From positions 372,001 through 436,000 of the forward strand of contig NZ_CP094997.1 of the NCBI RefSeq assembly GCF_022869785.1: a DNA stretch of 64,000 nucleotides. The letters run 5' to 3'. Numbering within the stretch: the stretch's first letter is position 1; each line of letters opens with the position of its first letter. Shown here one piece after another: positions 50,984 through 60,385 of this stretch. Below the pieces are notes generated by a model. The model did not search any database. It saw nothing but the letters and a program-made list of their open reading frames with translations, and had not been told where the DNA came from. The translations under genes were made by a program, and so were the position numbers. This stretch comes from Dyadobacter chenwenxiniae. Lineage in GTDB: Bacteria > Bacteroidota > Bacteroidia > Cytophagales > Spirosomataceae.

Positions 50984-53900
50984 TTAATGTTCCAAACCTT
51001 CACGCAGCTCTTTGGGCTTACCGACTACTTTTTCCTGTAAATATTGGAAGATGACATACAGCACCGGGATCACGAAAATCCCGAAGATCACACCCGTTAA
51101 CATACCGCCCACCGCGCCTGTTCCGATAGACCGGTTACCTAAAGCCGATCCGCCTGTTGCCCTCATCAAAGGGATCAAACCGACGATAAATGCAAAGGAT
51201 GTCATTAAAATGGGCCTTAACCGCAGCCGCGAAGCTTCCATAGCCGATTCAATGATGCTCATGCCCGCCTTGCGACGTTGCACGGCATATTCAATGATCA
51301 GAATGGCGTTTTTGGCCAGCAGACCGATAAGCATGATCAGTCCAACCTGCACGTAAATGTTGTTTTCAATGCCGGATAAATTGATAAACAGCATCACCCC
51401 GAAAACACCCAGCGGAATGGTAAAGATCACGGCAAAAGGCAGGATGTAACTTTCGTACTGGGCCGCCAGCAAGAAATAAACGAAGACAAGGCTTAGGACA
51501 AAGATCAAAAGGATCTGCGAACCCGCATTGATTTCCTCTCTTGTCATTCCCGTCCATTCTGTACGGTAGTTGTTGGGCAAAACTTCCGCAGCTGTCTCTC
51601 TCACAGCGCGAATGGCATCTCCCGTGCTGTAACCCGGTTTCGGCGTTCCGTTGATCGCCACTGCATTGTACAGGTTATTGCGGGTCACCGTTTCAGGTCC
51701 GAAAACGCGTTTCAGTGTTACCAGCTGATTTGCCGGCACCATTTCTCCTTCCGTATTTTTGACATGGATATTGTTCAAAGACGAAGGGTTGGTCCGGTAA
51801 GAAGCATCGGCTTGCGCCATAACACGGTAATATTTACCAAAACGGTTGAAATCCGAGACGAAGCTGCTGCCATAATAAATTTGCAGCGTTTGCAAAAGCT
51901 CATTTACGGGCACATTCAATTGCTTGGCTTTGGCATTATCAATTTCCAGCATATACTGGGGATTCGCCGTTGCAAAAGTTGTGAAGGCGTAAGCAATTTC
52001 TTTTTTCTTCATCAAGGCTGCCAAAAACTGGTTGGTAGTCGCACTCAGCTTTTCCAGCGAACCATTGCCGCGATCTTGCAGCATAAATTCAAAACCACTG
52101 ACATTACCAAAACCATCCACAGTAGGGAATGTGAAGAAAAATGCATTCGCATCATTGACGGCGCGTACTTTTTGCGACATCATGGCCACGATCTGATCAA
52201 AATTCTGCACTTCGCCCCGTTCAGCCTGCGGTTTCATACGGATAAAACCGACGCCATAAGGTGAAGCATTGGAATTGGAAATGATGTTCATCCCTTCCAC
52301 AATGTAGCGCTGATCCGAAATGGGTGAGCCTTTTACAATGCTATCCACCTGGGCCATTGCCCGTTGTGTACGGTCCAGCGAGCTTCCCGGAGGCGTGTTA
52401 AGCGCATAAAGCAGAAAGCCCTGATCTTCCGTGGGGATAAAGCCTGTCGGTGTTTTTTGTGTAAGCCAAAGCGTTGCACCTGTGATAACCAGCAAGCCGA
52501 CAATGGTGATCCATTTGCGTTTCACCAGAAACCGCAGGCTGTTGATATACTTGTTTGTCATCGTCTGAAAACCCGTATTGAATGCAGAGAAAAATCTCGC
52601 TGAGAAGCCTTTCCGCACCAGATGGCCATCGGGCGACTGGTCTGCATGAGGATTTTTCAAAAACAATGCGCATAGCGCAGGACTCAGCGTCAAGGCATTC
52701 AGTGCTGATATCAGGATCGCTATGGCCAGCGTAAAGGCAAACTGCCGGTAAAAGACCCCGGCCGGGCCCTGCATAAAACCGACAGGAACGAAAACCGCCG
52801 CCATGACAAGCGTAATCGAAATGATCGCGCCGGAGATCTCATTCATGGATTCTTTGGTAGCAGCTTGCGCAGGCAGATGCGTGAGCTCCATCTTGGAATG
52901 GACGGCCTCGACGACGACAATGGCATCATCGACCACAATCCCAATGGCAAGCACCAATGCAAACAGCGTAAGGAAGTTGATCGTGAAACCGAAAAGCTGC
53001 ATGAAGAAAAACGTTCCAACAATGGCCACAGGCACGGCAATGGCAGGGATCAATGTTGAGCGGAAATCCTGAAGGAATATAAATACGACAATGAAAACCA
53101 GTATAAACGCTTCGATCAATGTCGTGCGGACCTGGCCGATGGACTCATCCAAAAAGTCTTTGGAATTATACATAATGGTCGTTTTCATGCCCTTAGGAAG
53201 CGTTTTTTCGAAATCCGCAAGCAATGCTTCGGCCTGGATCAGGATCTCGTTCGCATTCGTTCCGGCTGTCTGAAAAACGGCTACACCCGAAGATGCGTTG
53301 CCGTTCAGTTTACCATTGGATGAATAGGTGTAAGAACCAAATTCAACACGCGCCAGATCTTTCAGTCTGATGACCGAACCGTCACTGTTTGCTTTGATGA
53401 TAATGTTCTCATATTCAGTATTCTGCGTAAGCTTTCCTTTGTACTTTAAAACGTATTCGAAGACTTCCTTACTGCTCTCTCCCAAACGTCCCGGAGCTGC
53501 CTCCAGACTCTGTTCACGGATAGCGCTGGTCACTTCCTGGGGGGACAATTTATAAGCCGCAAGGCGGTCGGGTTTCAGCCAGATGCGCATCGAATAATCC
53601 CTCGTTCCGAAAGGCTGGGCTTGTCCGACGCCGGGTATACGTTGGAGTTGCGGCACCAGGTTGATCTTGATGTAATTCAATAAAAACGTCTCATCATATG
53701 TGCTGTCCTCGCTCGACAAAGCCACGAACATGATGATACTGTTCTGCTGTTTCTGCGTCGAGATCCCGGCCTGAACCACTTCCTGGGGAATCTGGCTTAC
53801 CGCTTTGGATACGCGGTTCTGCACGTTAACAGCCGCAATGTCGGGGTCTGTGCCTTGTTTGAAATACACGTTCAGTGCCATCGTACCATCATTATTGGAC

Positions 53901-54142
53901 GACGATGTCATATAGGTCATGTTTTCAACACCATTCACGGCTTCTTCGATGGGCGTGGCCACCGCGCGGGCAACCACTTCTGCGTTTGCTCCCGGGTATA
54001 CCGCCGTAACTTGTACGGTCGGCGGGGCAATGTCGGGGAATTTGGTAATGGGCAATGTCGTCAGCGCGATACCTCCCAGTAATAGTATAAGGATGGAGAT
54101 AACCGTCGAAAGAACTGGCCTTTCTATAAATTTCTGAAACAT
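50984..54142 (-). CDS. RND multidrug efflux transporter (AcrB/HAE1 type)
   Basis: 1052 aa, 12 membrane spans. Standard opening MFQKFIERPVLSTVISILIL, proton-relay Asp pair in GIVVDDAIVVVEAVHSKM, PGVGQAQPFG in the porter domain and the terminal RPILMTSFAFIVGLIPL. Length and motifs match hydrophobic/amphiphilic exporters. It uses proton flow to move drugs or detergents through the MFP/OMF complex. Central gene of the TetR-controlled operon. Confidence 0.97.
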   Translation of the reverse strand: MFQKFIERPVLSTVISILILLLGGIALTTLPITKFPDIAPPTVQVTAVYPGANAEVVARAVATPIEEAVNGVENMTYMTSSSNNDGTMALNVYFKQGTDPDIAAVNVQNRVSKAVSQIPQEVVQAGISTQKQQNSIIMFVALSSEDSTYDETFLLNYIKINLVPQLQRIPGVGQAQPFGTRDYSMRIWLKPDRLAAYKLSPQEVTSAIREQSLEAAPGRLGESSKEVFEYVLKYKGKLTQNTEYENIIIKANSDGSVIRLKDLARVEFGSYTYSSNGKLNGNASSGVAVFQTAGTNANEILIQAEALLADFEKTLPKGMKTTIMYNSKDFLDESIGQVRTTLIEAFILVFIVVFIFLQDFRSTLIPAIAVPVAIVGTFFFMQLFGFTINFLTLFALVLAIGIVVDDAIVVVEAVHSKMELTHLPAQAATKESMNEISGAIISITLVMAAVFVPVGFMQGPAGVFYRQFAFTLAIAILISALNALTLSPALCALFLKNPHADQSPDGHLVRKGFSARFFSAFNTGFQTMTNKYINSLRFLVKRKWITIVGLLVITGATLWLTQKTPTGFIPTEDQGFLLYALNTPPGSSLDRTQRAMAQVDSIVKGSPISDQRYIVEGMNIISNSNASPYGVGFIRMKPQAERGEVQNFDQIVAMMSQKVRAVNDANAFFFTFPTVDGFGNVSGFEFMLQDRGNGSLEKLSATTNQFLAALMKKKEIAYAFTTFATANPQYMLEIDNAKAKQLNVPVNELLQTLQIYYGSSFVSDFNRFGKYYRVMAQADASYRTNPSSLNNIHVKNTEGEMVPANQLVTLKRVFGPETVTRNNLYNAVAINGTPKPGYSTGDAIRAVRETAAEVLPNNYRTEWTGMTREEINAGSQILLIFVLSLVFVYFLLAAQYESYILPFAVIFTIPLGVFGVMLFINLSGIENNIYVQVGLIMLIGLLAKNAILIIEYAVQRRKAGMSIIESAMEASRLRLRPILMTSFAFIVGLIPLMRATGGSALGNRSIGTGAVGGMLTGVIFGIFVIPVLYVIFQYLQEKVVGKPKELREGLEH

Positions 54143-54211
54143 AAAGATGCTGTTTTACTCCGGAGTGTCAGAGTAGATGTTGAGTGAATTTGTTTTGCAC
54201 ACGATAGCACT

Positions 54212-54235
54212 CCATAGCATTTTGCAATGCTATGG
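54212..54235. other. Intercistronic hairpin between MFP and RND genes
   Basis: CCATAGCATT (54212-54221) pairs with AATGCTATGG (54226-54235) across a four-base loop. Flanking AGC/GCT can extend it with a bulge. With no T-run it is more likely an mRNA stability or processing element than a terminator. Confidence 0.5.
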
Positions 54236-54274
54236 CGCTATTCGCCGGGTGGGACCACTTTTTATTATATCTGC

Positions 54275-55453
54275 TTAAATGGGATTGGCAAGCAGCAGGC
54301 TGTCCATTGACATTTTTTGCGGAGCGATGGCCATTCCATCCCTAAGCCTGTCCAAGCCGTTGTATACGATCTTTTCTCCGGGTTTTAAGCCATTGGAAAT
54401 CAGGTAATAACGTCCACTGCGGTCGGAGATGGTTACAGGGCGGCCTTCCACTTTGTTGCTGTCCAGAACGGTGTAAACAAACACTTTATCTTGCAGCTCG
54501 AATGTGGCTTCCTGCGGGATCAGAACAGATTTGGTCAGTTCTCTCGGAATTCTTACCTTACCGGTGTTACCTGAACGCAGCAATCCGTTCATGTTAGGAA
54601 ATGTAGCCCGGAAGTTTATCGCGCCCATAGTTTTGTCAAACTGGCCTTCTACAACTTCCACTTTTCCCTTCTGCGGATAAATGCTGTTATCGGCCAAAAG
54701 CAGCTCAACAGGTGGAATTTGCTTGATTTTCTGCTCCACAGTATTGCCGGGGAACTGATTTTTGAATTCCAGGAAATCCAGCTCGCTCATAGAAAAGTAC
54801 ACGTGAATGTCCTTGGTTTCGGATAGCACAGTAAGGGCTTCCATTGTCCCTTTTCCAACCAGGCTTCCCGTTTTGAATGGAATCGTGCCGATATAGCCGT
54901 CGGCGGGCGCTTTAATGGAAGTGTATCCAATATTGATTTTAGCGGCATCCACAGCAGCCTGTGCTTGCGCAACATTGCCTTTTGCAGCTTCATAGGCGGC
55001 TTTTGCCGATTTTAGCTGAACGTCTGAGATCACATTGTTCGCAACGAGCGGCGCAAGCTTATCCACATTGATGGACGCGCTTTCCAATGCTGCTTTGGCC
55101 GATTGCAGGCTTGCATTGGCCGTGTTCAGCTGCTCGGTATAAGGCCGGGCATCGATGTGGAACAGCACTTGACCCTTTCTTACGTATGCACCTTCGTCAA
55201 CCGAAATTTTATCCAGATAGCCATCCACTTGCGGGCGGATCTCGATATCGCGGCTCCCTTCTATGGATGCTGTGAATTCCCTATGCGCGGTAACCTGATG
55301 GTCGCTTACGGTAAGAACGGGCAATGATTGGGCAGGCATTTCGGCCGGCGCGTTGGCTGTGGTGGACCCGCAGCTGTAAAGTGCGCCTGATAATGAAGCT
55401 AGTAGCAGAAATGGGACAAGCTTTCTCGTTTTGGTTAATTGATTCCTTGTCAT
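54275..55453 (-). CDS. RND efflux periplasmic adaptor (membrane fusion protein)
   Basis: 392 aa. Lipoprotein-type leader (VPFLLLASLSGALYSCGST), the biotinyl-lipoyl motif EIRPQVDGYLDKISVDEGA, a long alpha-hairpin (LQSAKAALESASINVDKLAP) and the second lipoyl half IKAPADGYIGTIPFK, then beta-barrel and membrane-proximal domains. It bridges the inner-membrane pump and the outer-membrane channel. First gene of the efflux operon. The TetR operator at 55518-55530 lies 65 bp upstream of its start. Confidence 0.95.
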   Translation of the reverse strand: MTRNQLTKTRKLVPFLLLASLSGALYSCGSTTANAPAEMPAQSLPVLTVSDHQVTAHREFTASIEGSRDIEIRPQVDGYLDKISVDEGAYVRKGQVLFHIDARPYTEQLNTANASLQSAKAALESASINVDKLAPLVANNVISDVQLKSAKAAYEAAKGNVAQAQAAVDAAKINIGYTSIKAPADGYIGTIPFKTGSLVGKGTMEALTVLSETKDIHVYFSMSELDFLEFKNQFPGNTVEQKIKQIPPVELLLADNSIYPQKGKVEVVEGQFDKTMGAINFRATFPNMNGLLRSGNTGKVRIPRELTKSVLIPQEATFELQDKVFVYTVLDSNKVEGRPVTISDRSGRYYLISNGLKPGEKIVYNGLDRLRDGMAIAPQKMSMDSLLLANPI

Positions 55454-55517
55454 GGCTGTGAAGGTTGTTTTTTGTGGTGGAAATAGACTTTTTTAAGAGA
55501 TAGTGTGGTTATTATTA

Positions 55518-55530
55518 CTAACGGTGTTAG
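55518..55530. promoter_or_regulatory. TetR operator copy 1 (CTAACGGTGTTAG), efflux-operon side
   Basis: The 13-mer CTAACGGTGTTAG (dyad CTAAC-N3-GTTAG) occurs here, between the tetR stop and the MFP start, and again at 56162-56174 upstream of tetR. Identical sequence at both candidate promoters of a repressor/pump pair is strong evidence for the TetR binding site. Confidence 0.8.
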
Positions 55531-55546
55531 CTTATTTTCAAAAAAA

Positions 55547-56146
55547 TTATAAATTTTTTATGAATGCTTCCACGGTGTCATCCATTACTTTTTTGTTCAT
55601 TGTAGAGTCGTCGATATCGGAGCAGCGCATCATCACAATCGAGATCAGACCATGTAGTACCGACCAGAACGCATAAATTTTAAAGCAGGTTTCATCGTCG
55701 GTCGATTTTTTTTCTTTTACAATTTTTTCAATGGCTTGTCCAATATAATCTCGGAAAACATTGAATTCCGGCTTGATTTTTCCGGCCCCGGAGCAGGGCA
55801 TACCCAGTCCGTACATCAGTTGGTAATACTCGGGATTCTTAAATGCGAAGTTCCAATAGGCCTCAGCGTGCGCTCTTAGCTGTTGCTGGGGATCCGGATA
55901 TTTCTTTTTGTTCTTCTCGAGCGTTCTTTCCAGCAACCGAAAACCATCCATAGAAAGTTCAAACAGGATGGCTTCTTTATTTTCGAAGTGATCATAAATT
56001 ACCGGAACGCTATACTCGATGGCATCGGCGATCTTGCGGATAGACAACGATTGCCAGCCTTCGTCCTTCACCAGCTGCAAGGCCACGGACAAAATGTTGG
56101 TCCGCATGTTTTCTTTTTGCCTTATTCTTCTTTCGAGGATGCCCAT
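55547..56146 (-). CDS. TetR-family repressor of the efflux operon
   Basis: 199 aa. N-terminal HTH with LSIRKIADAIEYSVPVIYDH and FENKEAILFEL, then a helical ligand domain of the TetR_C_33-like type (YWNFAFKNPEYYQLMYGLGM). It sits upstream of the MFP-RND-OMF genes on the same strand and has an identical operator before itself and before the MFP gene. It should repress both and release on binding a pump substrate. Confidence 0.93.
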   Translation of the reverse strand: MGILERRIRQKENMRTNILSVALQLVKDEGWQSLSIRKIADAIEYSVPVIYDHFENKEAILFELSMDGFRLLERTLEKNKKKYPDPQQQLRAHAEAYWNFAFKNPEYYQLMYGLGMPCSGAGKIKPEFNVFRDYIGQAIEKIVKEKKSTDDETCFKIYAFWSVLHGLISIVMMRCSDIDDSTMNKKVMDDTVEAFIKNL

Positions 56147-56161
56147 TTTGATAAAAAATAG

Positions 56162-56174
56162 CTAACGGTGTTAG
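56162..56174. promoter_or_regulatory. TetR operator copy 2, at the tetR transcription start
   Basis: CTAACGGTGTTAG again, within GCTAACGGTGTTAGC. It lies immediately downstream of the tetR -7 box on the minus strand, so bound repressor would cover the start site and give autoregulation. Confidence 0.8.
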
Positions 56175-56205
56175 CAAAGGTAGTAGCGTTTTTTGATTTT
56201 GTCAA
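56175..56205 (-). promoter_or_regulatory. tetR promoter (-33 TTGAC, -7 TACCTTTG)
   Basis: On the minus strand TTGAC (56205-56201) and TACCTTTG (56182-56175) leave 18 bases between them, or 20 counted from TTG. This agrees with the Bacteroidota -33/-7 layout. It is the best-formed vegetative promoter in the window, and the operator abuts it. Confidence 0.75.
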
Positions 56206-56208
56206 GAC

Positions 56209-57729
56209 TTAATCCCATCTGTTTGCTTCGATATCGCTTTTCAGTATCGCATTGATGGAAACTTTTGCATGAAGGAGCACATAAATACTCGCCCCGTGCT
56301 CACGTGCGTAAGGGTTTTCAATTCTTCCAGTACGGTGGATGGTCCGGAAAAGGGGCTTTTCTTTGTTTCGCTCCGGATCGTCGTCATCTGCGTTTTGAAT
56401 GAGGATCAAATGTTTGATTTCTTCGTCCAGCGGCACCCAGTTAATGTAGTCCGCATTCATGGTAACTGCCTGTAAATCTTTATACCTGGAATAATAATTG
56501 ATTGCGCCTGCCTGTCCGTAATTGTCGCATAGCACCACAGTGTGTTTTTTGTCGTCGATTTTCGCATATTCAGCGTCTACTTTTTGTGCAAGCTCCTTCC
56601 AGCCAAGCATATCTGCGAAATCCTGCGGCAGTTCGTGATCTTTTCCATCCTCCCAGCGCAGCAATCCGAGCTTTTGGTAAGGCTTGGCATTTTTTGCGAT
56701 CTCGGACGGACTCCTGATTGGAAATGCAACCCTGAATATGGGGATAAACAAGGCAAGGACGACCAGAAGCGAAACCGGACGAAGCCATGTCAATCTTTTT
56801 TGAAAAACATATTCCAAATAAACCGCCCCGAACGCGATAAAGATAGGATAGAGGCCAATGGCGTAGTAACCCTTAGCCCTCAGATAGGTGAAAAGGCTCA
56901 GCGTAAAGACCAGCGACCAGAAGAAAACCTGATATTTCCGGAAACCAGGATAGGCAAAAAAGGAGATAAAAGCGGCAATCAGTACGAAGATCGAGCTGAG
57001 AAAATACAGGATTTGTTCTTTGAGAAAATCAAGCCTGTTCACATTCACCAGCTGCGATTCCGCGAGGAGTTTCATGTGATGGACCACAGGGAAATTATTT
57101 TGATACTGCCAAATCAGGTTTGGGAAAATGATCAGGAATGCGACAAATACTGCCATGTATAGTGCGCTGTTTTTGAATATTTTATAATTTTTTGTAACCA
57201 AAAGTGCCGGAACTAGGCCTGCCACGAGAAACAGAATGTTGTATTTATTTAAAAAACTGAATCCGAACACCACAGCGGCCATGTATAGCCACTTGTTTTG
57301 TTCTGTTTTGAGCCATAACAGGATCGTAAAATAGAGCAGCGTCCAGCCCAGGATGTCGGCCGAATTGGGCTGATAAAGCATATTAATCCGTAAAAGCACG
57401 GAAAATGTGATCGCCGTTGCGCCTAATACCAACGCAAATAGACCGCCGCCGAGCGTCTCAATGGCTCGCCATACCACAACCAATGTGAATGCGCCAAAAA
57501 GGGCGGGAAAGAATTTAACCCAAAATTCAGCATTGCCCAGCAATGAAATAATGTAGGAAACCCAGGAAGTGAATGGTGGCACGGATAAATATCCCCAGGC
57601 CAAGTGTTTTCCCTGATCCAGATGCAAATATTCGTCCCGGTGCAGATCGTATTCCGGGGCAATGATCACATAATGCAGGGTGAATTTGATGAGAATGAAG
57701 AGGCAGAGGATCAGCGTTTTCTTTGGCAT
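56209..57729 (-). CDS. Glycosyltransferase family 39-type membrane protein (ArnT/PMT-like)
   Basis: 506 aa. First luminal loop with the Asp/Glu pair YDLHRDEYLHLDQGKHLAWG followed by VPPFTSWVSYI, the GT39/GT83 signature, then about ten membrane spans and a soluble C-terminal domain (HTVVLCDNYGQAGAINYYSR). Enzymes of this kind move a sugar from a polyprenyl-phosphate donor to lipid or protein on the periplasmic face. The acceptor is unknown. It precedes tetR on the other side of the promoter and is transcribed separately. Confidence 0.88.
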   Translation of the reverse strand: MPKKTLILCLFILIKFTLHYVIIAPEYDLHRDEYLHLDQGKHLAWGYLSVPPFTSWVSYIISLLGNAEFWVKFFPALFGAFTLVVVWRAIETLGGGLFALVLGATAITFSVLLRINMLYQPNSADILGWTLLYFTILLWLKTEQNKWLYMAAVVFGFSFLNKYNILFLVAGLVPALLVTKNYKIFKNSALYMAVFVAFLIIFPNLIWQYQNNFPVVHHMKLLAESQLVNVNRLDFLKEQILYFLSSIFVLIAAFISFFAYPGFRKYQVFFWSLVFTLSLFTYLRAKGYYAIGLYPIFIAFGAVYLEYVFQKRLTWLRPVSLLVVLALFIPIFRVAFPIRSPSEIAKNAKPYQKLGLLRWEDGKDHELPQDFADMLGWKELAQKVDAEYAKIDDKKHTVVLCDNYGQAGAINYYSRYKDLQAVTMNADYINWVPLDEEIKHLILIQNADDDDPERNKEKPLFRTIHRTGRIENPYAREHGASIYVLLHAKVSINAILKSDIEANRWD

Positions 57730-57831
57730 TTTGTGTGGTTAAGGGCGATTTCTTTTATTTTCGTTTCAATGTATCTAAGTTGGCGATTCGCTTTCTATCT
57801 GCAACTCAATTTTTTTATAATCAGCTGAAAA

Positions 57832-58230
57832 ATGGAAATAACTTACAAAACCGACCTCGTGCCGTCGCCCGAACAGGTGATCGAATTGTACGATAGCGCC
57901 AAATTGCCCAGGCCCACGCACGATCCGGAACGCATTGGCACGATTTATCAGAATTCCAATCTGATTGTTTCCGCATGGGAAGGCGAAAAACTGGTAGGCG
58001 TTTCACGCTCCATCACCGACTGGGCTTGGAGTTGTTACCTGGCCGACCTGGCCATTCATGCAGATTATCAAAAGCTGGGCATTGGTAAAAGGCTGATCGA
58101 CATAACCAAAGAACAGGTTGGTGAGCAGACTACAATTCTGCTGCTCTCTGTGCCGACAGCCATGCAATATTATCCTAAAATCGGCTTCACAAAAGAGGAT
58201 CGCGGCTTCACTATTTTAAGGACAAAGTAG
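57832..58230 (+). CDS. GNAT-family N-acetyltransferase
   Basis: 132 aa. N-terminal VIELYDSAKLPRPTHDPERI, central WSCYLADLAIHADYQKLGIG with the acetyl-CoA loop QKLGIGKRLID, and MQYYPKIGFTKEDRGFTI near the end. A compact single GNAT domain. Substrate (small molecule or protein amine) cannot be told. Divergent from the GT39 gene. Confidence 0.92.
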   Translation: MEITYKTDLVPSPEQVIELYDSAKLPRPTHDPERIGTIYQNSNLIVSAWEGEKLVGVSRSITDWAWSCYLADLAIHADYQKLGIGKRLIDITKEQVGEQTTILLLSVPTAMQYYPKIGFTKEDRGFTILRTK

Positions 58231-58256
58231 CCGGGTTCTGGCTCAATAAAAAGCAG

Positions 58257-58289
58257 TTTGGGCCGAATAAATTGTTTATTCGGCCCAAA
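58257..58289. terminator. 15-bp hairpin after the GNAT gene
   Basis: TTTGGGCCGAATAAA (58257-58271) and TTTATTCGGCCCAAA (58275-58289) are perfect complements with a three-base loop, 26 bases after the GNAT stop. It lacks a strong T-run on the plus strand, so efficiency is uncertain. Confidence 0.65.
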
Positions 58290-58441
58290 AAATGGTGCTT
58301 ACTTGCGTCGGATAGAACGGTAAATCGGCTTGTGGCTTAGCATTGGAGAACTTCCGGACTGGTCTTATTCACCTTTTTACCATCGTTATGGATTGAAAAC
58401 TATATTTTGTGCATTATTGAATAACAGCAAACAAAAACCAA

Positions 58442-59206
58442 ATGGCTTGGAACCCGGAGACCTATAATCAATTTAAAACAGAGCGGTTCGCTCCATTTCT
58501 GGATCTTCTGGCTTTGATCAAAGTTCGTCCTAATCTGGATGTGATCGATCTGGGCTGCGGCACGGGGGAGCTGACCAGAAAGCTGGCCGATCTGCTTTCC
58601 GGGTCAAGGGTTTTAGGAATTGATGCGTCAGCGGAAATGCTTAACGATGCCAAAGCGTTTGCTAATGAGCAGGTTACCTTTGAACAAAAATCCATTGAAA
58701 CAGGGATTGACATGTCGGCAAAGTGGGATGTTGTGTTTTCGAATGCTGCCGTTCAATGGGTTGAAAATCATGAAACACTTTTTCCTAAAATCATTGCCAA
58801 TATCAACCCGGGCGGTCAACTTGTGGTTCAAATGCCTGCTCAGCACCATAATGTGACCAATCAGATGCTTCTGCAGCTGTCAGAAGAACAACCATTTCAG
58901 AAAGAATTATTCGGCTTTCGGCGGTTATCTCCTGTTTTGGATATTGAAGATTATGCACGGATCCTTTTCGAATACGGAGGAAGTGAAATTACCGTTTTTG
59001 AAAAAATATATCCCCTGGTGCTGCAAGATGCCGACGCTGTTTTTGACTGGACTTCGGGCACTGCATTGCTGCCCTATGTAGAAAAGTTGGAAGGCGAAAT
59101 GCAGCAGCGATTTATTCAGGAATTCAAGTCAAAACTGAAAACTAAATTTCCCGGGTCGCCTGCTTTTTACCCATTCAAAAGGATTATTATGTCGGCTATT
59201 TTCTGA
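58442..59206 (+). CDS. SAM-dependent methyltransferase, trans-aconitate methyltransferase-like
   Basis: 254 aa. Opening MAWNPETYNQFKTERFAPFL is typical of the Tam group. Motif I VIDLGCGTGEL, acidic GIDASAEML, VVFSNAAVQWVENHETLFP and LNPGG-like NINPGGQLVVQMPAQ follow, with a C-terminal substrate-binding region (FPFKRI-type FYPFKRIIM). It probably methylates a small carboxylate such as trans-aconitate. Confidence 0.9.
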   Translation: MAWNPETYNQFKTERFAPFLDLLALIKVRPNLDVIDLGCGTGELTRKLADLLSGSRVLGIDASAEMLNDAKAFANEQVTFEQKSIETGIDMSAKWDVVFSNAAVQWVENHETLFPKIIANINPGGQLVVQMPAQHHNVTNQMLLQLSEEQPFQKELFGFRRLSPVLDIEDYARILFEYGGSEITVFEKIYPLVLQDADAVFDWTSGTALLPYVEKLEGEMQQRFIQEFKSKLKTKFPGSPAFYPFKRIIMSAIF

Positions 59207-59269
59207 GGTAATTTCCCAAATTTAAATCTGCTATTGCTGGCTAAAACAAGGAATGCTTAATACGTTGCT

Positions 59270-59575
59270 TTAAGCAGAAGCGCTTGTTTCAATGGCTGCC
59301 ACCATTTCCTCCACATCTGCGAGTATATGTTTCAAGTCACGGTCCGATATGCCACTATGCCGGAGCTGCAAAATGCCGGCCAGCTGCTCATTTAATCTTT
59401 TTAACTGCCAATATTTGGAATGATTAGGCCCTATGGGTGGATAGAAGGTGTTTTCACCCGGGTCTTTCACGAGGACGATAAGTTCAAAAGCCATTCGCGA
59501 ATGGTTTTGCACGGCGTTGGCAAAGACTTTGACGCACCTCCCGGTTTTCAAAGTAATTTCTCTCTCGAAGTCCAT
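59270..59575 (-). CDS. Small hypothetical protein
   Basis: 101 aa, cytosolic: MDFEREITLKTGRCVKVFAN with a beta hairpin, ELIVLVKDPGENTFYPPIG, then a helical half ending DVEEMVAAIETSASA. No recognised family. Composition and codon use match the core genes, so it is likely real. Confidence 0.65.
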   Translation of the reverse strand: MDFEREITLKTGRCVKVFANAVQNHSRMAFELIVLVKDPGENTFYPPIGPNHSKYWQLKRLNEQLAGILQLRHSGISDRDLKHILADVEEMVAAIETSASA

Positions 59576-59747
59576 TGAGTAATAATGCTTTTTACGGCTG
59601 GGATTTGAAACAAGGATGTAAAACGCGCATCAACCGTTGCACCTGAAAGCATTTTTATTCTTAAAACAAAAAGAAATTGGAGGCTAAGCTGTTGAATTTG
59701 TGGTGATAAATACGGATCTTTTTCTTAAAATTTAAACATTAGCAGCC

Positions 59748-60326
59748 ATGAAGAACATGACAGATCTGAGCACAACGCTGGATTGGACGCAGCATTCTTT
59801 GCGCTTTTTGAAAAAACATTTTCTGGTGATCCTCTCCCTGGGCCTGATTGCAGGATTAGGCCGGTCTGCTCAGCTGAGCGCATTTGGTGATATTCCCTTC
59901 GCGGTGGATCTTGCGCTTGAAGTTGCCATTCAGTCGGCTAGGATTCTGATATTTCTGTTTGCCTTAGGGTTAACAAATGTTCGTTCAGGGTTCAAAAGGA
60001 CCGCGGCGGTTTTTTCTATGAAGAAAGACAGCAGTCAGAAACGGCGGCAGGCTTTGACAAAATTCAAACTACATTGGAAAAAAATGCTTTGGAACTTGGG
60101 CGCATTTCTGATTATGTCGTTTCTGATCAACCTTTTTATAGATCATGTTGCTTACGAAACATGTATGTACATCAGCCTGCGGGAGCGCGGCATCCTTCAT
60201 TCCAATGCTCCCGAATGGACGATCATTCTTTTCCTTAAGAATTTGTCGGTCATCCCGTTAACGCTGGTTTTTAATGCAATGTGCCTGTTGTGGTTGATCA
60301 ACAAACTGCCTGCGAAAACTGCGTAG
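59748..60326 (+). CDS. Hypothetical membrane protein
   Basis: 192 aa with about four to five spans (FLKKHFLVILSLGLIAGLGR, ILIFLFALGLTNV, NLGAFLIMSFLINLFI, LSVIPLTLVFNAMCLLWLIN). A basic loop RRQALTKFKLHWKKM lies between. No known family. Starts at ATG 59748 after a long AT-rich leader. Confidence 0.7.
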   Translation: MKNMTDLSTTLDWTQHSLRFLKKHFLVILSLGLIAGLGRSAQLSAFGDIPFAVDLALEVAIQSARILIFLFALGLTNVRSGFKRTAAVFSMKKDSSQKRRQALTKFKLHWKKMLWNLGAFLIMSFLINLFIDHVAYETCMYISLRERGILHSNAPEWTIILFLKNLSVIPLTLVFNAMCLLWLINKLPAKTA

Positions 60327-60385
60327 TAACCTTCACGGATTGTAACGGTTAAACCTTTTAACTTAGAGGGGTTGCGGATAATGCA

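Noticed and set aside
56542..57162. 206-codon plus-strand frame inside the GT39-like gene
   Set aside because: Antisense shadow. The Lys/Arg/Gln-rich composition reflects complement of hydrophobic codons.
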